Positions 1 through 9,474 of a stretch of 64,000 bases of DNA are shown piece after piece; the stretch's first letter is position 1; every line of letters begins with the position of its first letter. Below the pieces are notes generated by a model that searched no databases, was not told where the DNA came from, and saw nothing but the letters and a program-made list of their open reading frames with translations. The DNA lies in the NCBI GenBank assembly GCA_022825385.1, contig JAJDWX010000015.1:62001-126000 (forward strand). The letters are read 5' to 3'. The position numbers were made by a program, and so were the translations under genes. Origin of the DNA: Rhodothermales bacterium. GTDB taxonomy: Bacteria > Bacteroidota > Rhodothermia > Rhodothermales > VXPQ01.

Positions 1-77
1 CGGGTACATAAGGCTTTCGTATGGTCATTGTCCATATCGTAGGGTTGCGATATTGCCGGAGTGCGGGGGCAACGTTT

Positions 78-380
78 TCAGGCGTCGTTCCACCGGAAAA
101 CCAGGGGCTCGTCCGCAGGCTTGAGCGTTGCGTCCTCCTCGACCGGAGTCGGGCGTTCGATCCTGATTTGGGTTTCGATTACGGCCAACCGCTTCCGAAC
201 GTCGGACAGGGTCTCATTCACCTCGTCGATGCGCCCGGACAGGGTTTCGTTGACCGCGTCGATGCGCCCGGATATTTCCCGTAAATCCGCCCGAATACCG
301 GAATAAAAGCCAAGCAGCAAGAGGCCGAACGTAGCTAACGGGACATACGGGAGCACGTATTGCTTTAGCCAGTCTTTCAT
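78..380 (-). CDS. Small membrane-anchored coiled-coil protein
   Basis: A 100-residue protein of unknown function. Residues about 9-28 form one hydrophobic segment (YVPLATFGLLLLGFYSGI), which suggests a single membrane anchor near the N-terminus. Residues about 30-75 carry near-tandem repeats of the type GRIDxVNETLS, giving a short heptad-like helix. The C-terminus is acidic and proline-containing. The start at 380 is supported by a purine-rich ribosome-binding sequence (GGAGGGAGGAAA) directly upstream. It resembles small phage-holin-associated or membrane-tethered coiled-coil proteins, but no family can be named. The next gene, 645-1889, is divergent. Confidence 0.6.
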   Translation of the reverse strand: MKDWLKQYVLPYVPLATFGLLLLGFYSGIRADLREISGRIDAVNETLSGRIDEVNETLSDVRKRLAVIETQIRIERPTPVEEDATLKPADEPLVFRWNDA

Positions 381-534
381 TTTCCTCCCTCCTGTTTTTG
401 TTGTTGATCTGGAACGCTTGAAAGATACGCAGAGATCGCCGCCTCCGCAAGGTTCTGCCAGAGGCGTTACAATTTTTTACATTTGGAGAAACGGGGATGT
501 CGCTCGCCCGGCTCGCTTGACGAACATCTGTGTG

Positions 535-612
535 CTCAGTCTGTAGTTTTTGTAAAAATAAAATTTGAATTTATAAAATATAAATTATATTTTTATATTT
601 ACACATAAGACA
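535..612 (+). promoter_or_regulatory. A+T-rich upstream region, probable promoter
   Basis: The gap 381-644 ends in an almost pure A+T block (about 541-605) in otherwise GC-rich DNA, just before the ATPase gene at 645. The divergent small membrane-protein gene starts at 380. I infer promoter activity from position and composition; I cannot assign a certain -10 or -35 element. Confidence 0.35.
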
Positions 613-644
613 AACCACGAACCAGGAAACGAATCCCCCACGCG

Positions 645-1889
645 ATGGTCGAGCGAAATCTGAACAAAACAATCCTGGAGGCTTTGCGGGCTTTCCCGGT
701 CGTATATGTGGCCGGTCCGCGACAAGCGGGTAAAAGTACGCTGGCGTTAAGGCTTGCTGCGAACGAATGGCCTGCGGACTACGTGACGTTCGACGAGGCC
801 ACCATGCTGGGCGCAGCGTACGCCAACCCCAAAAGTTTTCTTCGCGCCTGGGAAGGTCTCCTCGTCCTTGACGAAGCGCAACTGGCGCCGCCGCTGTTCC
901 GCGCCCTCAAAGAGATAGTCGACGAGGCCCGCTTCAGGAACAAGCTAACCGCAAACGGCCAGTACCTGCTGACCGGGTCCGCGCGTATCCTGGCCCTGCC
1001 CGAATTGGCGGGCGCGCTGGTGGGTCGCCTGCGCGTCCTGACGCTCTATCCGCTGTCCGCGCTGGAGGTTTCGGGGGGCGCGGGAAGTTTCCTGCCCTGC
1101 CTTATGGAGAATCGTTTTCGTCCAGGCGCGATACGAAGAAACGGGTCCTTGGCGGACATGATCCAGCGCGCCACCTTCCCTGAGATTTCGACGCAGGACG
1201 AAAGCGTTCGTCGGGGCTGGTTTGAAAGTTACATAAGCGCCATGCTGCAAAGAGACGTACGGCAGATCGCGGATATCGCGAAGTTGGGCGTATTGCCGAA
1301 CCTGCTCAAGACGCTCGCGGGTCGAGCGGGGGGTCTGGTCAACGAAGCCGATATTGCAAGAATGATTGGGCAGAACCCCGTAACGGCCAAAAACTACCGC
1401 GTTCTACTGCAAATGCTGTTCCTGACGATGGACGTAAAACCCTGGTTTCGCAATATTGGCAAGCGTTTGGTCAAATCGCCGAAAAACTATCTTGTCGATA
1501 CCTCGCTGCTTTGTCATTTGCAGCGAATCGACCTTGCGGAGTCTGAAATCGTCGATCCGCACAGATTCGGACAAGTTCTGGAAAACTTTGTCGCTACGGA
1601 ATTTGTCAAGCAGCTATCCGCGTCAGGGGATAGCGCTGCGTTGCATCATTTCAGAACGAGCGACGGAAAAGAAGTAGACTTTGTACTGGAAAGTCCAGAC
1701 GGAAAGTTGGCGGCGGTCGAGGTTAAAAACCGGGACGTCGCAACAGAAAACGATTTCAAGGGATTAAAAATATTGCGCCAGCGAACACAGGAAGATTTTG
1801 TCTGTGGAATCGTGCTTTATCGAGGCGACCGCCTGGTTCCCTTCGATAATAGTTTGTGGGCGGTTCCGATCCACGCGATGTGGTTGTAA
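645..1889 (+). CDS. AAA_14/DUF4143 family ATP-binding protein
   Basis: A 414-residue P-loop protein of the widespread AAA_14 plus DUF4143 architecture. The Walker A motif GPRQAGKST is at residues 24-32 and a Walker B segment LLVLDEAQ at 72-79. The middle contains a helix-turn-helix-like stretch (about 220-260). The C-terminal DUF4143 part has a PD-(D/E)xK-like pattern: D345 in EVDFVLE and E359/K361 in AVEVK. Members often sit alone in genomes and their role is not established; links to defence or stress have been suggested. It stands as a single gene, converging on the PHP gene that ends at 1920. Confidence 0.85.
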   Translation: MVERNLNKTILEALRAFPVVYVAGPRQAGKSTLALRLAANEWPADYVTFDEATMLGAAYANPKSFLRAWEGLLVLDEAQLAPPLFRALKEIVDEARFRNKLTANGQYLLTGSARILALPELAGALVGRLRVLTLYPLSALEVSGGAGSFLPCLMENRFRPGAIRRNGSLADMIQRATFPEISTQDESVRRGWFESYISAMLQRDVRQIADIAKLGVLPNLLKTLAGRAGGLVNEADIARMIGQNPVTAKNYRVLLQMLFLTMDVKPWFRNIGKRLVKSPKNYLVDTSLLCHLQRIDLAESEIVDPHRFGQVLENFVATEFVKQLSASGDSAALHHFRTSDGKEVDFVLESPDGKLAAVEVKNRDVATENDFKGLKILRQRTQEDFVCGIVLYRGDRLVPFDNSLWAVPIHAMWL

Positions 1890-1919
1890 AAGAGGCGGTT
1901 ATAAAATAACCCGGCCGCC

Positions 1920-3146
1920 CTACCCATCTTCCCCCGCCTCGCGCTCTCGCATCTCTTCCACCTCCACCGTCACGCTCCATTCGGGATGCGTGGCGGGCGC
2001 CGTCACCGCGCTCAGTACCTCGAAAACCAGTTCGTGCCGAAACCCTCGCTCGCCCGTCTTGACCTCTATCCAGGTAACGTCGTGCGGCTTCAGGACGAGC
2101 AGGTCCGTCGCATTGTTAAACGTATATTCCGACCGGTTGCGCAGCGTAAACGGCGCGTCGGACGCATTCTTTATCGCCACATGCAGCACCGAAGTGTTTT
2201 CGCCGTACTCGGCTGCCTCGATCGAGAGCGATGCATCGATCAACGGCAGTACGCGCTCCGCTCTGCCGACCAGAATATCCTTGTACCACGCCACGGTGCG
2301 CCGCATCCGGAGCGCCTCGGCAATGGCTTCGACAGAACGTTCCGTCGCAAAAACAAGCGTAGCGGACCGGTGGCCGCCTCCATGGACGTCGAATGTCCAG
2401 TCGATCAGCCCATGAATGTCCGACGTGCCAAGAATGGTCAGGTTATAATCGAGGGCGATCTGGAGCGCCTCCTCCGAAAACCACGCTTCGTTGACCACCT
2501 CGACGCCGTGCAGCAACCCCTCGTCTATAAACTGCCGATGGATGTCGGCGAGTTCGGCGATTCCGTCCGGTTGTTGCGCCGGGTAACTTGGATGATTCCA
2601 GAATACGAATGCGCCTTGCCGGTTGGCTTCGCGGACCGCATCCGCAACGGAGTCCGTCAGCACGGGATTCACATCCTCCAGAAAGATGGCGTTCATATGG
2701 CCTGGCGGCATGCCCCGCGTAATTTCCGCGCCCCGCAGCACGAGGAGCGGCTCGTCGGCGTCTTCCCCCGCTTCTCCCTCGTCCGCCTGTTCGCCTTCCG
2801 CTTCTTCCTGTTCGTTCTCTGTCATGCTTTCGACCACCCCCGCTGCCAGGTCGTAGCTCCGGTTTCGGTCCGGATGGGGAATGTCCGCCCTGTGCGGCTG
2901 GTATTCGAGGTGATCTGTAATGGCCAGGCAATCCAGTCCGTCGCGCAGCGCTTCCTGTACCCGGATATTGGGCCAAACGCTCCCGTCGGAGAACACCGTG
3001 TGCGTGTGAAAATCGCAAACCAGCGTATGGTACCCCGGCACATCCGGAAACTTGATGAGGCGGCGCTCGGCGGCGTCCTCCGCATGTTGCGCCGCAACGC
3101 CGGAAGCCAGCCAGAGAAATACGAAAAGACAGAGAAAGCGTCGCAT
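1920..3146 (-). CDS. Secreted PHP-domain phosphoesterase
   Basis: A PHP (polymerase and histidinol phosphatase) metallohydrolase, expected to hydrolyse phosphoester bonds with bound metal ions. Metal-binding motifs are visible in order: FHTHTVFSDG near the N-terminus, AITDHLEY, RGAEITRG, FWNHPSY and GTSDIHG. A signal peptide (RRFLCLFVFLWLASGVAAQ) indicates export. I chose the start at 3146 because it places the signal peptide at the N-terminus; an in-frame ATG at 3182 adds 12 residues, and neither start has a strong ribosome-binding site. The length (408 aa) fits exported phosphodiesterase-like PHP proteins of Bacteroidota. An acidic low-complexity segment rich in E, G and D lies around residues 125-150. 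It is a single gene with no operon partner. Confidence 0.85.
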   Translation of the reverse strand: MRRFLCLFVFLWLASGVAAQHAEDAAERRLIKFPDVPGYHTLVCDFHTHTVFSDGSVWPNIRVQEALRDGLDCLAITDHLEYQPHRADIPHPDRNRSYDLAAGVVESMTENEQEEAEGEQADEGEAGEDADEPLLVLRGAEITRGMPPGHMNAIFLEDVNPVLTDSVADAVREANRQGAFVFWNHPSYPAQQPDGIAELADIHRQFIDEGLLHGVEVVNEAWFSEEALQIALDYNLTILGTSDIHGLIDWTFDVHGGGHRSATLVFATERSVEAIAEALRMRRTVAWYKDILVGRAERVLPLIDASLSIEAAEYGENTSVLHVAIKNASDAPFTLRNRSEYTFNNATDLLVLKPHDVTWIEVKTGERGFRHELVFEVLSAVTAPATHPEWSVTVEVEEMREREAGEDG

Positions 3147-3248
3147 GGGAATACGTTGCAGGGTCAGGAGATTATGTACCATGGCGGCTATGGGGGTTGC
3201 AGGATGCGCAAAGGAGCGTTCGCCAGAACGCTTCCGTCTTGTTGAAAA

Positions 3249-3662
3249 TTATTCCGCGTTTTCGACAAAGGCGTAGCGCAAGGCGAGCGTATGCACGCCT
3301 TCCGCCGTGCGGGCGATTTCCATTTCGCCCCGGAGGCCGGTTAATTCGTCCGTACCCGATCCCGGCACCACATTCCCGAACGAACGCGGCGGCGTGTCCG
3401 GCCCCATAATGCCGCCGTGTTGCAACACGAACGTACCGGATCGTCCCGCCAGTACGCCGGTCACCCGCTCCGAAACCACATAGCCCGCCCCGGCTTCCGG
3501 GTCGCCCAGCCCGCAAAACAGTCCTTCGCCCGCGCTTTCCCCGTCGAGGTCTCCCTGGAATTTCTTCCGAATGACTACGCGGGCGAGCGCGGGGCCTTCC
3601 GCAGGGTCGTCGCCGGGCAAGGGTTCCCATCCCGTGACGTGGAATGTACACTTGGCTTCCAT
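3249..3662 (-). CDS. DUF3224 domain protein
   Basis: A 137-residue cytoplasmic protein that matches the DUF3224 pattern: an N-terminal TFHVTGWEP strand, a central YVVSERVTGVLAGRSGTFVLQH block and a PGSGTDELTGLRGEM block. The family is a small beta-barrel related to allene-oxide-cyclase-like folds. Its biochemical role is unknown. The gene stands alone between the PHP gene and the AAA ATPase. Confidence 0.8.
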   Translation of the reverse strand: MEAKCTFHVTGWEPLPGDDPAEGPALARVVIRKKFQGDLDGESAGEGLFCGLGDPEAGAGYVVSERVTGVLAGRSGTFVLQHGGIMGPDTPPRSFGNVVPGSGTDELTGLRGEMEIARTAEGVHTLALRYAFVENAE

Positions 3663-3771
3663 ATTGCATTGCGTTGATCAGGCGTACGGACGCAAAAAAT
3701 ATACGTCCTGGACAATTGTTCTGCGTTGCGATAATTAAAATTATAAAGATACGCTGCCTCGGAACCGCTGC

Positions 3772-4965
3772 TCACGCCTGTCGCCGACCGCCGCCGGGCA
3801 TGACGCGAATCATAAACTCGTGAAAAAGCGGAACGGTGAACGCGGTATCGCCGTGGCCTGGACTCCATATCATGCCTTTATTGATCAATTGGCTCCGAAT
3901 CGGGGCCACAGAGGTCACTTCGCGCCCCAGTACGCCGGCGACGTCGCCGGAGCGATGAGGTCCTTCTCCCAATTCCGCCATAGCCCGCAAGTATTTCCGT
4001 TCCACAGGGGTAAGCCGCTCGAATCTGACGCGAAAGAAACTGCCGTCAAGGTGCGCGACAGCCTGTTCCGAGGCAATTTCTACATCTGAAATCGTAATGG
4101 GCGACCTTGCGGCGACATCCCATGCATATTTGCCCCACTCTTGCAAAAAATAGGGATAGCATTGCGTACCGGAAACGATGGCGTCAAGCGCGTCAGGCGC
4201 TATAGCCACGCCTTCGTCCTGTGCAGGTTTTTCAATGGCGCGTCGCGCATCTTTGCGAGACAGAGATCCGATTTCGGAAAATGCAAAAAGTCTCTCGGCA
4301 TACGATTTTGCTTTCCCGGCGCGGCCGCGCAGCTGCGGCAATCCGGCGCCGAACATAGTCACTGGAAGGCGCCGCTGGGATGCGCGATGCAATGCCGTAA
4401 TCAGTGCTGCAAATTCCGTCTCCTTCACATATTGCAACTCGTCGACGAAGAATGCAACGCAACCCTCGGCCGCCTTGGCGGCAACCCCGACCGCTTCAAG
4501 TAAATCCTGTAAATCCGTCTCCAAATCTCCATTGTCCGCCAAACCAGGTTCAGGTTCGAATTTCAGCCCGAACTCCATGTCCTGATATGTCATTTGCAAC
4601 GCATTCGCAAACCCTGCAAGTCCTCTGAGCGCGCGTTGGGCCAATTTCTTTGCTTTATTTTTCAGGGAAAGTTTTAGCAGGACATTTCGCAATTGCGGTA
4701 TCAACACGGAAGGCAAAGAACGATCCTCGGGAACTTCGATCCATACTGCGTAGATATCGTTTTCTTCGGCGTCCTTCCGAATTCTATCCAGCAACACGGT
4801 TTTTCCCACGCCGCGCAGGCCAATCAGCAAGGCGCTCTGACTCGAACGTCCCGCTCCGATGCGTCCCAGGGCTATCCGCGCAGATTCCCGTACGTCGTCG
4901 CGCCCGACAAGATACGGGGGTTGCGTACCTGCTCCAGGGGCATATGGATTTCGAATCGGGTCCAT
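3772..4965 (-). CDS. AAA+ ATP-binding protein (AAA_16-like)
   Basis: A 397-residue ATPase. The N-terminal region carries YLVGRDDV (residues 18-25), the Walker A motif GLRGVGKT (49-56) and the Walker B/DELQ box AFFVDELQ (171-178). A sensor-type arginine region and a C-terminal winged-helix-like part (about 310-390, LTPVERKYLRAMAEL) follow. This is the common stand-alone family of archaeal/bacterial ATP-binding proteins, often called AAA_16 or Orc1-like. The biological role is not known. It has no operon partner. A gap with a short tandem repeat and a tRNA lies upstream. Confidence 0.8.
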   Translation of the reverse strand: MDPIRNPYAPGAGTQPPYLVGRDDVRESARIALGRIGAGRSSQSALLIGLRGVGKTVLLDRIRKDAEENDIYAVWIEVPEDRSLPSVLIPQLRNVLLKLSLKNKAKKLAQRALRGLAGFANALQMTYQDMEFGLKFEPEPGLADNGDLETDLQDLLEAVGVAAKAAEGCVAFFVDELQYVKETEFAALITALHRASQRRLPVTMFGAGLPQLRGRAGKAKSYAERLFAFSEIGSLSRKDARRAIEKPAQDEGVAIAPDALDAIVSGTQCYPYFLQEWGKYAWDVAARSPITISDVEIASEQAVAHLDGSFFRVRFERLTPVERKYLRAMAELGEGPHRSGDVAGVLGREVTSVAPIRSQLINKGMIWSPGHGDTAFTVPLFHEFMIRVMPGGGRRQA

Positions 4966-5067
4966 GATCTCTATTTATAGGGAGTTTATCCTAATTTATA
5001 AAAAACAGATAAGTTTCCTAAACTTCCTATAAATGTAGATCGACCCCGAGGCGGAACTCCCGCGCAT

Positions 5068-5160
5068 GCCTGCCGCCGCCCGGTACGCCACCCGTTCCGT
5101 CCGGCGCCCGGCAGGACGCCTGTTCCGTCCGGCGCCCGGCACGCCACTCGTTCCGTCCCC
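5068..5160. repeat. 28-bp tandem repeat, about three copies
   Basis: The core GTTCCGTCCGGCGCCCGGCA recurs with a 28-bp period: GTTCCGT occurs at 5094, 5122 and 5150. The copies differ by a few bases at the edges. The block lies between the AAA ATPase promoter region and the tRNA gene and is not convincingly coding. Confidence 0.7.
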
Positions 5161-5184
5161 CGACGAGACATTAGCCAAAAAAAG

Positions 5185-5257
5185 TGGGCCCGGTAGGGTT
5201 CGAACCTACGGCCAATGGATTATGAGTCCACTGCTCTAACCGCTGAGCTACGGGCCC
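5185..5257 (-). tRNA. tRNA with CAU anticodon (Ile2 or elongator Met)
   Basis: A cloverleaf can be drawn on the minus strand. The seven-pair acceptor stem is GGGCCCG with CGGGCCC. The D-arm contains GCTCAGCGGTTAGAGC, the anticodon loop is CTCATAA in a TGGA/TCCA stem, and the T-arm is TAGGTTCGAACCCTA. The anticodon CAU fits either elongator tRNA-Met or tRNA-Ile2, whose C34 is modified to lysidine. The D-arm and anticodon arm resemble tRNA-Ile2 slightly more. CCA is not encoded. A run of seven T follows, acting as a likely terminator. Confidence 0.92.
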
Positions 5258-5353
5258 GGATACGCAGGTAACGTATGTACGAACAGGTATGAGGCGGAAC
5301 GCTGCTATAACCCGCTCTGGCCTCCTGCGGTTCTGCGGGGCGGCGCGATTTCG

Positions 5354-6301
5354 CTACGCTCCGAATGCATTCCGCAGCAGCGCCAGGCTCTTCGGAATCG
5401 CCGCGCCGGGGTCCTCCTTCCCCTCGAATTCCAGCGAAACATACCCCCGAAACCCGGCGTCGCGCATGATGTTCGCAATGCGGTCGTAATCCAGGTCGAG
5501 CGTATACCAGGTGCCGCCTCCGTAATACGTCTTGGCCTGCACAAGCACCGCGTACGGCGCCAGCATGGCCAGCTTGTCGTACGGGTCCTCCAGAAAATTG
5601 CCCGTATCGAGGGTCACCTGAAGCCAGGGCGAGTCGATGGCGCGCACGATGCGGAGTACGCCCTCGGGCGTACGTCCAAGGCCCCAGTGATTCTCCAGCC
5701 CCAGCACCACGCCCCGCTCTGCGGCGTGCCCGATGCAGGACCCGATGGCGTCGATGACCCATTCGAACGCTTCTTCGTCCGTATGTCCTTCCAGCGGCGG
5801 CTCAATGCCCCTGTTGGCCATCAGCGCGTCGAAAGATTCGCTCGTGCCCCAGCGTCCCGTATTGATGCGCATGGTGGGAATCCCCAGCGCGGAGGCGAGA
5901 TCGATCTGGCGCTTGGTCCTGTCCACGTTCTCCTGCCGCTTCGCCGCATCCGGCGAGACGAAGCCCTGGTGGGTCGAAAACCCCATCAGGTCCAGGCCCG
6001 CCTCGATGGCCTTGCGCTTCAGCATTTGCAAGTGGGCGTTCTCCTCGGACCCCATCTGAACGTGTAGAATCTCCACGCCGTCGAAACCCATCTCCGCCGC
6101 CTGTTCGATGCAGGAAGCGATGGGGTACTTCTCCCGGTCTCCGTCGAAGCGCCAGAACGAATACGTGGATACGCCGATCCGGTTGCCCGGCTTGCGGCCC
6201 AGTTCCGCCATCGGAGCAAGGGCTTTGGCGGGCGCGGCGGCGCCCCATCCAAGCAGTCCCCCCGCCACGGCGGCGCGGCGGACAAAGTCTCTGCGGTGCA
6301 T
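5354..6301 (-). CDS. Tat-exported sugar phosphate isomerase/epimerase-like TIM barrel
   Basis: A 315-residue protein of the xylose-isomerase-like TIM-barrel (AP endonuclease family 2) fold. The N-terminus RRDFVRRAAVAGG followed by an alanine-rich hydrophobic stretch is a twin-arginine signal, so the enzyme is probably exported folded. Barrel motifs seen include GFDGVEILHVQMG, LGLENHWGLG (a conserved metal-ligand Glu/His region), VTLDTGNFL and YVSLEFEGKEDPG. Substrates of exported members are generally unknown sugars or inositols. The start at 6301 gives the Tat motif at residues 3-9. It is a single gene, divergent from the Lrp regulator across a 322-bp gap. Confidence 0.85.
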   Translation of the reverse strand: MHRRDFVRRAAVAGGLLGWGAAAPAKALAPMAELGRKPGNRIGVSTYSFWRFDGDREKYPIASCIEQAAEMGFDGVEILHVQMGSEENAHLQMLKRKAIEAGLDLMGFSTHQGFVSPDAAKRQENVDRTKRQIDLASALGIPTMRINTGRWGTSESFDALMANRGIEPPLEGHTDEEAFEWVIDAIGSCIGHAAERGVVLGLENHWGLGRTPEGVLRIVRAIDSPWLQVTLDTGNFLEDPYDKLAMLAPYAVLVQAKTYYGGGTWYTLDLDYDRIANIMRDAGFRGYVSLEFEGKEDPGAAIPKSLALLRNAFGA

Positions 6302-6623
6302 ACTGTTTTGCGTCTTGTGGTTCGTATTGGCGGTGCGGTCGTTGCCTGTCCCTTACGGGTACGTCCGGGGCCGCTCCATGTTCGCGCCCCTTGCGAGCGG
6401 CGCGCGCTTCCCCGCAACCTCGCCTCGCAGGCAAATCCGGCCCCGTTTGCAAAAAAGGGGTTAATAATCTGAATTTTCGGATGTTTTTTTACGGATTTCC
6501 CTAAATTAGTTAAGAGACTTGTGCCTTATTGGCCAAGTTATTTGCCCATTCAGGCATCCTGACCGCCGGGCAGATCATTGCGTACCACAATCCCTTCGCC
6601 TCCTTAAAACGCTATGAAACGCC
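6302..6623. promoter_or_regulatory. Divergent intergenic region between isomerase and Lrp genes
   Basis: A 322-bp gap with no convincing ORF. The right half (about 6460-6530) is A+T-rich and contains TTTTTTTACGGATTTCCC and AATTAGTTAAG. It probably holds promoters for both divergent genes and possibly the Lrp autoregulatory site. No specific operator can be proven by eye. Confidence 0.4.
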
Positions 6624-7100
6624 ATGTACCGAATCGACGAAATCGATGTTACCATTCTTAATCTGCTGCAGGACAGCGGACGAATGAAGCGCAACGCTAT
6701 CGCCGAAATCGTAGGGCTGTCCGTGCCCTCGATCAGCGAGCGCATGCGGAAACTGGAAGAACGCGGGGTCATCACGGGCTATCACGCCGTGCTTGCGCCC
6801 AAGCGATTCCACATCGACATCACCGCTTTTATCCGCGTCACCGTGGACGGATCCGCAAACTACGACCACTTCGTGAACGAGGCCCTCGTTTTCCCGGAAG
6901 TACAGGAGGTGCACTCCATTACCGGAGAAGGAAGCCACTTGTTGAAGGTGCGCGTAGCGAACACCACCAACCTCGAACAGCTGCTGGGGAAAATTCAGTC
7001 GTTGCCGGGCGTGCACAACACCTCGACCAACATCGTGCTGAGCACATTCAAGGAATCGAGACACATTCGGCCGTACACCACCGACATCGCGGAAAATTAA
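6624..7100 (+). CDS. Lrp/AsnC family transcriptional regulator
   Basis: A 158-residue feast/famine regulator. Residues about 4-55 form the AsnC-type winged helix-turn-helix ([35 protein letters not shown]). Residues about 65-145 form the RAM ligand-binding domain. These proteins act as octamers sensing amino acids. It sits 110 bp upstream of and co-directional with the type III glutamine synthetase gene, which suggests that it controls nitrogen assimilation there. It may bind its own A+T-rich upstream region. Confidence 0.93.
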   Translation: MYRIDEIDVTILNLLQDSGRMKRNAIAEIVGLSVPSISERMRKLEERGVITGYHAVLAPKRFHIDITAFIRVTVDGSANYDHFVNEALVFPEVQEVHSITGEGSHLLKVRVANTTNLEQLLGKIQSLPGVHNTSTNIVLSTFKESRHIRPYTTDIAEN

Positions 7101-7210
7101 AGGTCGCCGCCCGGCGAAGCGCTTTCGATCCGGGCTCCTTCCACGCTTTTACCTGCGAGGACCTGCCTCGCGCATCTTACGTATCCTCCACCACCAAACA
7201 CGGAAACGCT

Positions 7211-9388
7211 ATGTCCAGGTTAATGGACGATTACAACGTAAAAGCCGCCACCAAATTCGTGCAGAGCGCCAAATCGCCGCCGCTTCCCATAGATATCGAG
7301 AAAATCTTCGGGGAGAACGTCTTTGGACTGGAGGCCATGAAAAGCCGCCTTCCGAAGAAGGTCTACGAACGGCTTCTCGCCACCATCGAAAACAACGAAC
7401 CGCTTGATTCGACCGTAGCGGACACCGTAGCGACCGCCATGAAAGAATGGGCCCGGGAGCGCGGCGGAACGCACTTTACGCACTGGTTCCAGCCCCTGAC
7501 CGGTTCGACCGCCGAAAAGCACGACAGCTTCATCACCCCCAACAAGGGCGGCGGAGCCATTGCGGAATTTTCCGGGAGCAACCTGATACAGGGCGAGCCG
7601 GACGCATCGAGTTTCCCCAGCGGCGGCTTGCGCCCCACCTTCGAAGCGCGCGGCTATACGGCATGGGATCCCACGTCCCCCGCCTTTCTCATCGAGAATG
7701 AGAATGGGGCCTACATGTCGATCCCCACGGCGTTTACGTCCTGGACCGGCGAGGCGCTGGACTACAAGATTCCGCTGCTGCGCTCCATCGCGGCGCTGGA
7801 TGTCGCCGCCCGCCGCGCCCTCGCGCTGTTTGGCGTAGACGACGTGCGCAACGTGTATTCCACGGTCGGCGCCGAACAGGAATACTTCCTGATCGACGAG
7901 GAATATTATTACCGCCGCCCGGACCTCGTGACGACGGGCCGCACCCTGCTTGGCACCAAGCCGCCCAAGGGGCACGAGCTGGACGACCATTATTTCGGGA
8001 CGATCGAAGACCGGGTGCTGTCGTGCATGCTGGATGCGGAACGCGAACTGTACCGGCTTGGGGTGCCCGTCAAAACGCGCCACAACGAAGTCGCGCCAAG
8101 CCAGTACGAGATCGCGCCGATCTTCGAAAACTCGAACCTTGGCGCCGACCACCAGCACCTGATCATGCTCATGCTGCAAAAGACGGCCCGCAAGTACGGC
8201 CTCGTCTGCCTGCTGCACGAGAAACCGTTCGACGGACTGAACGGATCGGGCAAGCACAACAACTGGTCCATGTCCACGAACACGGGCCTGAACCTGCTGG
8301 ACCCGGGAGACGATCCTTCCCAGAACCTGCGGTTCCTGTTCTTCTGCGCCGCCGTAATCCGGGCGGTGTTCAAGCACCAGGACCTTTTGCGCATTGCGGT
8401 GGCGACCGCCGGCAACGATCATCGCCTGGGCGCCAACGAAGCGCCCCCGGCCATTTTGAGCGTTTTCCTCGGCGAGGCCCTGTACGACATTTTCGACAAG
8501 ATCGCGCAAGGCGCGACCATCTCGAACAAGGAAGGGGGTTTCCTCGGTCTCGGAAGCCCGGTTCTGCCTCCCTTGCCGCGCCACTCGGGCGACCGCAATC
8601 GTACGTCCCCGTTCGCTTTCACGGGCAACAAGTTCGAATTCCGCGCCGTCGGGTCCAACCAGACGATCTCGTTCGCGAACACGGTGCTCAACGTCGCGAT
8701 GGCGGAGGCGCTGGACGAACTTTCCTCCAGCGTGCAGGCGCAGTTGGACGGCGGCGCAGCCTTCGAGGACGCCATAGCGCAGGCGCTTCGGGAATCCACG
8801 CTGGAAACGAAAGCCATCCTGTTCGAGGGAGACAACTACTCGGGCGACTGGCACGCCGAAGCCGAACGGCGCGGCTTGCTGAACTTGCGCACCACCGTCG
8901 ACGCGCTCGAAAGAATGCTCGACGAGAAAAACGTAGCGCTCTTCGACAAGGCGAACGTCCTCTCCGAGACGGAGCTCCGCAGCCGGTACGAAATCTGGCT
9001 TGAGCAGTACGTCATTACGGTCAATATCGAAGCGGAAACCACGCAGGCCATGGCCGAAACGATGGTGCTTCCCGCCGCGGCGAAGTACTTCGGGGAGTTA
9101 ACGGCGACCGCGACGCAGGCCAAAGAGATCGGCGTTTCTTCCTCGGGCATGGCGGCGACGGCGTCCGCAACCGGCGACCTCATCGACGAACTGCGCGAAG
9201 CCATCGACCAGCTGAAAGCAGTGAACATGACCCATATCGAAGATGGGCATGCCCACGCCGTGCATATGCGCGACAAGGTCATTCCGGCCATGGACGCCGT
9301 GCGGCTCGCATGCGACAAACTCGAACGGGTGGTGCCGAACGAATCCTGGCCCGTGCCGACGTACCGGGAAATGCTGTTCATCCGATAA
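7211..9388 (+). CDS. glnN: Glutamine synthetase type III
   Basis: A 725-residue GSIII enzyme, ligating ammonia to glutamate with ATP in the cytoplasm. The length matches GSIII (about 700-730) and not GSI (about 470). Catalytic signatures seen: GAEQEYF at 220-226, [10 protein letters not shown] at 291-300 and [10 protein letters not shown] at 344-353, plus the GSIII-specific N-terminal segment ending [12 protein letters not shown]. The C-terminal helical part (about 590-725) is typical of the family. The upstream Lrp gene is a likely regulator. A GC-rich hairpin lies 12 bp after the stop codon. Confidence 0.96.
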   Translation: MSRLMDDYNVKAATKFVQSAKSPPLPIDIEKIFGENVFGLEAMKSRLPKKVYERLLATIENNEPLDSTVADTVATAMKEWARERGGTHFTHWFQPLTGSTAEKHDSFITPNKGGGAIAEFSGSNLIQGEPDASSFPSGGLRPTFEARGYTAWDPTSPAFLIENENGAYMSIPTAFTSWTGEALDYKIPLLRSIAALDVAARRALALFGVDDVRNVYSTVGAEQEYFLIDEEYYYRRPDLVTTGRTLLGTKPPKGHELDDHYFGTIEDRVLSCMLDAERELYRLGVPVKTRHNEVAPSQYEIAPIFENSNLGADHQHLIMLMLQKTARKYGLVCLLHEKPFDGLNGSGKHNNWSMSTNTGLNLLDPGDDPSQNLRFLFFCAAVIRAVFKHQDLLRIAVATAGNDHRLGANEAPPAILSVFLGEALYDIFDKIAQGATISNKEGGFLGLGSPVLPPLPRHSGDRNRTSPFAFTGNKFEFRAVGSNQTISFANTVLNVAMAEALDELSSSVQAQLDGGAAFEDAIAQALRESTLETKAILFEGDNYSGDWHAEAERRGLLNLRTTVDALERMLDEKNVALFDKANVLSETELRSRYEIWLEQYVITVNIEAETTQAMAETMVLPAAAKYFGELTATATQAKEIGVSSSGMAATASATGDLIDELREAIDQLKAVNMTHIEDGHAHAVHMRDKVIPAMDAVRLACDKLERVVPNESWPVPTYREMLFIR

Positions 9389-9400
9389 TCCGCAGCCAGG

Positions 9401-9441
9401 GCGGGCCGGACGCTTTGCCACCGCGCAGGTGTCCGGCCCGC
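9401..9441. terminator. GC-rich hairpin between convergent genes
   Basis: An 11-bp perfect inverted repeat (GCGGGCCGGAC at 9401-9411 and its complement at 9431-9441) with a 19-base loop. It lies between the convergent glnN and PLP-enzyme genes. There is no T-run on either side, so it is a plausible but not classical terminator. Confidence 0.5.
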
Positions 9442-9474
9442 AAGCGCCCGTCAGGCCGGAACGCTTGCGATAGA

